Origin: Brevibacillus choshinensis | GTDB taxonomy: Bacteria > Bacillota > Bacilli > Brevibacillales > Brevibacillaceae | Direction of reading: 5' to 3' | Length of the DNA stretch: 64,000 nucleotides | NCBI RefSeq assembly: GCF_001420695.1 | Contig: NZ_LJJB01000013.1 | Coordinates: forward strand, 720,121-784,120 | In this document: piece by piece, positions 61,136 to 64,000 of the stretch | Layout of the letters: each line of letters opens with the position of its first letter | How positions within the stretch are numbered: position 1 is the stretch's first letter | Made by a program: the position numbers and the translations under genes | Notes under the pieces: model-generated | Database searches by the model: none | What the model was told of the DNA's origin: nothing | Seen by the model: the letters and a program-made list of their open reading frames with translations, nothing else

Positions 61136-62215
61136 GTGAATAGAGTCGGCATTATGTTAGATTGGGGCATTATGCAGAAAGGAATGAAAGGATACAAGTC
61201 ATACGAGCGCTTGACTCATTATGTCAAAATCGGTAAAGAGCTAGGCTTGGAGCCGGTTTTTTTTCATCCCTTTCATGTTCTTGCTGGCGACGAAAGAGTG
61301 CACGGGTACTTTTGGAATGGGAGCAGGCTTATCCCCCGTCTGGTTCAGATCCCACGCGTGATTCATAACCGTGTTTTGACCGGGGATGCGAGAGCACGGG
61401 GTGTGATCCAGCGGTTAAGCAGAAAGAAAACGGTCTTTAACGGTTTGGTAGTTCGGGATAAGCGAAAGGTCCATCAGATGCTTTGGAAAAATCCGCAGAT
61501 TCGCATGTATTTACCACACACGGTGCCTTATTCAGGAGAGCAGCTAAAGCAGTTTTTGGAGAAGTACCGAGTCGTTTACGTGAAGCCTTCGATCGGTTCT
61601 GTCGGAATCGGTGTCGCACGAATCGAGAGGCTTGGAAACGAGTATCACTTTATTGCGTCTAAAAAGAGAAAGACCATGTCACTAAAAAGATTGATGTCTG
61701 TCGTACGTACCTGGGTAGGAGGCAAGCGCTTCCTCATCCAACAAGGCATTCATTTGGCGAGGTACGAAGGAAAGACCTTTGACATCCGTGTATCCGTTCA
61801 AAGAAATGGCGAGCGGGAATGGGCGGTAAGTGGAATGGTCGCCAAAGTTGCCAATCAACAAAACAAACTGAGCAATTTGTCTCGCGGAGGGAGGGCTGTT
61901 CCTTTGACGACAGCGATTGCTCCGACGATTCCTATGGACGATCAAAAAGGGACTCTGGACCGCATCCAGGAAGCTGCCATCGTGATTGCAAAGCAGTACG
62001 CACATCACTTTCCGTCGCTTGCTGACTTGGGAATGGATATGGGGATCGACGACAAAGGTCATCCCTACTTAATCGAGGTAAACGTCAGGGATCAGCGCTA
62101 TTCATTTTACAAAGCAGGAGAAAAGGCCATGTTTAAGCAGACGTACCGACATCCGATGGAATATGCTCATACGCTGATTCATGAAGGAAAAAAACCGAAA
62201 AAGCAGCTTGCCTGA
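61136..62215 (+). CDS. YheC/YheD family ATP-grasp protein (endospore coat-associated)
   Basis: This 359-residue protein is of the YheC/YheD family, whose members are found on Bacillus endospores. The GTG start at 61136 follows AAGGGGG by 8 bases. An in-frame ATG at 61106 overlaps the putative -10. The C-terminal ATP-grasp-like fold shows VVYVKPSIGSVGIGVARIE, YEGKTFDIRVSVQRNGEREW and DMGIDDKGHPYLIEVNVRDQ, so it may ligate an amino acid or other acid. The N-terminus NRVGIMLDWGIMQKG is typical. The function is unknown; the spore location is known only from homologues. Confidence 0.85.
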   Translation: MNRVGIMLDWGIMQKGMKGYKSYERLTHYVKIGKELGLEPVFFHPFHVLAGDERVHGYFWNGSRLIPRLVQIPRVIHNRVLTGDARARGVIQRLSRKKTVFNGLVVRDKRKVHQMLWKNPQIRMYLPHTVPYSGEQLKQFLEKYRVVYVKPSIGSVGIGVARIERLGNEYHFIASKKRKTMSLKRLMSVVRTWVGGKRFLIQQGIHLARYEGKTFDIRVSVQRNGEREWAVSGMVAKVANQQNKLSNLSRGGRAVPLTTAIAPTIPMDDQKGTLDRIQEAAIVIAKQYAHHFPSLADLGMDMGIDDKGHPYLIEVNVRDQRYSFYKAGEKAMFKQTYRHPMEYAHTLIHEGKKPKKQLA

Positions 62216-62222
62216 ACGAAGA

Positions 62223-62270
62223 AAAAGAAGGAGCAGACCGAAGCGTGAAAACAGTGTCTGCTTCTTTTTT
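62223..62270 (+). terminator. intrinsic terminator after the YheC/D gene
   Basis: AAAAAGAAGgAGCAGAC pairs with GTCTGCTTCTTTTTT around a 16-base loop. Confidence 0.85.
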
Positions 62271-62320
62271 AGAGGTAATGTTTTCATACATAATGAATGA
62301 ATCCTGGGAGGAAGTGTACG

Positions 62321-62428
62321 TTGCGCCCGTTTGATCGAGTCGTATGGATCATCGTCATCGTATTGGTGTTGCTTCCTTTTGGGTACGTGCAATATAACAG
62401 GATGGCGTATGCACACACAACGATGTGA
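62321..62428 (+). CDS. small membrane protein ORF, part 1 (possible frameshifted gene)
   Basis: A TTG at 62321 lies 9 bases after GGGAGG and encodes 35 residues, MRPFDRVVWIIVIVLVLLPF and on, with one membrane helix at about residues 7-20. It stops at TGA 62426-62428. Directly after a CACACACA run, the -1 frame continues as 62425-62517, so the two halves may be one 65-residue protein broken by a frameshift, by sequencing error, or by programmed slippage. No family was recognised. Confidence 0.5.
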   Translation: MRPFDRVVWIIVIVLVLLPFGYVQYNRMAYAHTTM

Positions 62429-62517
62429 TTCAGTTTGGCTATCGTTTGACAGAAGAAGGGAAAAGGAAAGGGGTGGAGAAGAAGGACCTGAGGCATTATG
62501 AATCACTTCCAGAGTAG
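62425..62517 (+). CDS. continuation of the small ORF in the -1 frame, part 2
   Basis: From GTG 62425 the frame encodes VIQFGYRLTEEGKRKGVEKK and ten more residues, ending at TAG. It overlaps the first part by four bases (GTGA type). The hydrophilic, charged composition would suit a soluble tail after a membrane anchor. It could instead be a coupled second gene. Confidence is low. Confidence 0.3.
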   Translation: MIQFGYRLTEEGKRKGVEKKDLRHYESLPE

Positions 62518-62537
62518 ACTAGTCCAGCCGAGGTAAG

Positions 62538-62573
62538 AAAAAGAACGGAGGCATGTGCACCCGTTCTTTATTT
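62538..62573. terminator. bidirectional terminator between the small ORF and the CBS gene
   Basis: AAAGAACGG and CCGTTCTTT pair around a 12-base loop. A's flank the left and T's the right, so it can act for both convergent units. Confidence 0.8.
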
Positions 62574-62577
62574 GCGC

Positions 62578-63051
62578 TTATTCAGTAGAGGTTGTAAGCT
62601 GTTGATCCGCATTTGGATAAGGCAAGTTGCGAAAATGGCGGTAAGACAGAGCCAAAATCGATTTGCGCGTGAGAATCCCTTGGAAGTATTGCTCTTCATC
62701 TTCAATGCAAATAAAAGGATGGTTGATGGAGACCTCTAATGCTTTTAGAAAATCATCCGTGTACTTGAGTCGAGCAATCTTGGTGTCCATGACTTCATCT
62801 ACCGTATGTTCGGACATCTTTTCCGTTTCAAATCGTTCCAGACCTAGCGTTTTATTCATGATCATATTGGTGCTGATTAATCCGTGCAAGCGATACTGAT
62901 GATCCAAAACGGGAATGGCCGAATAGCCGGATTTGATGAGGACGAGCAAGGCATGCTCAATCGAGTTGCCGAGTTGAACATGAGCTACTTTTGTCGATGC
63001 AATGATGAGGTCTTTAATGGGTGTATGTAGCAATGGGATATCCTGATTCAT
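62578..63051 (-). CDS. darB: CBS-domain protein, c-di-AMP-binding DarB/CbpB-like
   Basis: This 157-residue protein is two CBS domains and little else. It resembles B. subtilis YkuL (DarB): the stretches KVAHVQLGNSIEHALLVLIK, SGYSAIPVLDHQYRLHGLIS and TNMIMNKTLGLERFE correspond to well-conserved YkuL regions. DarB binds cyclic di-AMP and in its free form stimulates the Rel (p)ppGpp synthetase and pyruvate carboxylase. That is prior knowledge. The start follows AAAAGGTGG on the minus strand. The 5' untranslated region contains a GGCAG/CTGCC hairpin (63080-63097). Confidence 0.85.
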   Translation of the reverse strand: MNQDIPLLHTPIKDLIIASTKVAHVQLGNSIEHALLVLIKSGYSAIPVLDHQYRLHGLISTNMIMNKTLGLERFETEKMSEHTVDEVMDTKIARLKYTDDFLKALEVSINHPFICIEDEEQYFQGILTRKSILALSYRHFRNLPYPNADQQLTTSTE

Positions 63052-63182
63052 CTGGATCCACCACCTTTTCTGTCGTCTATGGCAGTAGGGTAGCTGCCTG
63101 TGGTTCTCTTCTATGATACCGTAAGCAGCTTGCCAGTGGTAGGGTTACATTCGAAATCTTCACCTTGCCAAGTCCTTCAAGG

Positions 63183-63215
63183 AAAAAAGAAAAAGCCCGG
63201 CAGCTTCGCCGGGTC
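63183..63215 (-). terminator. intrinsic terminator of the minus-strand acyltransferase gene
   Basis: On the minus strand, ACCCGGC and GCCGGGC pair around GAAGCT and are followed by TTTTTCTTTTTT. It lies about 95 bases after the acyltransferase stop. Confidence 0.85.
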
Positions 63216-63308
63216 AAGAATCGAGGTGTGGAACAATTGTCCCTGTAATTAGTATGCAAGATCGGTTCGGTTTTTACATTAGGAGTTTGGAGGAAAGGTA
63301 TCCACTTG

Positions 63309-64000
63309 TTACGCCTTGTGTGCTTCCATACGATAAAGCGGTTTGTATTTCGGTTTTCCTCCACGCGTCCAGTGGGAGAGGAGCGTGTGTTCATACAAGA
63401 AAATGCAAAGCGGTGGCGTGATGACAAACATCGCCAGCATGATGAGTGGTGTCGACCAGTCCAATCGGAAAATCACATAGCTTTCCAATAAAAACAGGAT
63501 TAACGGGTGCACCATATAAATGGCCATGTTTTGTTTCGCGAGTCGGGATAACCATTTTCCGATCGTAGGTAAAGCGCCTAAATATCGGGAAATGGAATAA
63601 AAGGCGATCAGAAAGCTCAAGGTGTAGACCAAGTACAGTGGGTCAAATATATTGAGGCTATCCGCGTAGCTTTTCGAACCATTCAAGTACCGCATCATAA
63701 TCCATGCCCCAGTCACGATGGTAACGGCATAGGAAATCGATTGCAACCGGTATGTCCAGTAACGCCATTTGTCCAGGTTTAGTCCCGCATAAGCGCCGAG
63801 TGCAAACGTGAAAATGTACATGTAGAAATAGTTCTGACCGGCTACGTAGCTGTGTTGGATAAGGCCAAGCAACGGATTGGCCGACCAGTCGATCGCCCAG
63901 ATTGGATCAACAAAAAGGGCTTGGTAGAGCATATATAGTCCGATTTGTCCAAGGAACAAAACAACCAGAACTTTCAAAGACATGTAACGTTCAATGAGTG
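63309..64000 (-). CDS. acyltransferase-3-like membrane protein, partial
   Basis: The C-terminal ~230 residues of a multi-pass membrane protein are visible. The frame stays open to the window end, so the start is missing. Visible features are helices such as LKVLVVLFLGQIGLYMLYQA, YMYIFTFALGAYAGL and LVYTLSFLIAFYSISRYLG. A segment WLSRLAKQNMAIYMVHPLIL (a serine/His-containing motif common near the end of acyltransferase-3 proteins) supports family PF01757 (peptidoglycan/surface polysaccharide acyltransferases). The acylated substrate is unknown. It is transcribed away from the window end toward darB, with its own terminator. Confidence 0.75.
   Translation of the reverse strand, partial: LIERYMSLKVLVVLFLGQIGLYMLYQALFVDPIWAIDWSANPLLGLIQHSYVAGQNYFYMYIFTFALGAYAGLNLDKWRYWTYRLQSISYAVTIVTGAWIMMRYLNGSKSYADSLNIFDPLYLVYTLSFLIAFYSISRYLGALPTIGKWLSRLAKQNMAIYMVHPLILFLLESYVIFRLDWSTPLIMLAMFVITPPLCIFLYEHTLLSHWTRGGKPKYKPLYRMEAHKA

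Noticed and set aside
63222-63308. Plus-strand start (TTG after GGAGGAAAGG) near 63306
   Set aside because: The frame reads antisense into the acyltransferase gene for 61 codons with a composition typical of a shadow frame. It is not supported by any family.
1-64000. CRISPR array, prophage, insertion sequence, toxin-antitoxin or defence system
   Set aside because: I saw no regular repeat-spacer pattern, transposase, integrase, or recognisable defence gene. Gene order is conserved core chromosome throughout.
1-64000. tRNA and rRNA genes
   Set aside because: No cloverleaf-like sequence with T-loop and anticodon arms and no rRNA-like stretch was noticed in the intergenic regions. A tRNAscan-SE run would confirm.

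Overview
The window is a continuous stretch of core chromosome from an endospore-forming member of the Bacillales. Gene order follows the Bacillus subtilis block proS-polC-rimP-nusA-infB-truB-ribF-rpsO-pnp-ylxY-mlpA-dpaAB-asd-dapG-dapA-rnjB-tepA-spoIIIE-ymfC...pgsA-cinA-recA-rny-ymdB-spoVS. The protein sequences, the roughly balanced base composition and several local differences (recX after recA, a DEAD-box helicase between cinA and recA, a purine/nucleoside ABC importer after ymfC) suggest Brevibacillus or a close Paenibacillaceae relative. The genus is inferred, not proven. I saw no insertion sequence, prophage, CRISPR array, rRNA or tRNA.

Layout. 1-2774: end of ispG (isoprenoid synthesis), then proS. 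2877-7181: polC, the replicative polymerase. 7215-16070: a transcription/translation operon (rimP, nusA, rnpM, the L7Ae-like ylxQ, infB, ylxP, rbfA, nrnA, truB, ribF), then rpsO with its own promoter and structured leader. 16080-21276: pnp, a degenerate polysaccharide deacetylase (ylxY), the M16 peptidase mlpA and a YmxH-like PRC-barrel protein. 21415-26147: dipicolinate synthase dpaAB followed by asd-dapG-dapA, linking lysine/diaminopimelate synthesis to spore dipicolinate. 26292-31650: rnjB, tepA, a YlzJ-like protein and spoIIIE. 31686-37376: a GntR regulator and a BMP-type nucleoside ABC importer. 37457-44589: an M23/LysM envelope protein, a 51-residue Cys-rich protein, the ymfF-ymfH-ymfI-ymfJ-ymfK set and rodZ. 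44698-51514: rimO, pgsA, cinA, a DEAD-box helicase, recA (with LexA box) and recX. 51537-54627: rny, ymdB and spoVS. 54738-58475: a dipeptidase and a 2-oxoacid:ferredoxin oxidoreductase (korAB). 58527-64000: mixed genes on both strands (YkvI-like transporter, MBL hydrolase, YtqB-like methyltransferase, YheC/D spore protein, a split small ORF, a DarB-like CBS protein, a partial acyltransferase).

How it fits together: most genes serve RNA metabolism (NusA, PNPase, RNase J, RNase Y, NrnA, DEAD-box helicase), ribosome assembly, DNA replication/repair and sporulation (DpaAB, TepA, SpoIIIE, SpoVS, YheC/D). Promoter-like sequences fit these roles: sigma-H-like at spoVS, sigma-G-like at tepA, and a LexA box at recA.

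I found no convincing new multi-gene system. The most unusual signals are regulatory or very small: a nested 74-bp inverted repeat with an ARG-box-like centre overlapping the -35 of the GntR gene; a long rny leader with a terminator hairpin and an overlapping 8-codon ORF; an apparent CTG start for spoIIIE; a 33-codon ORF running into a terminator ahead of pnp; a 51-aa candidate zinc-binding protein; and a small membrane ORF that looks frameshifted. All are inferred from reading the sequence alone.
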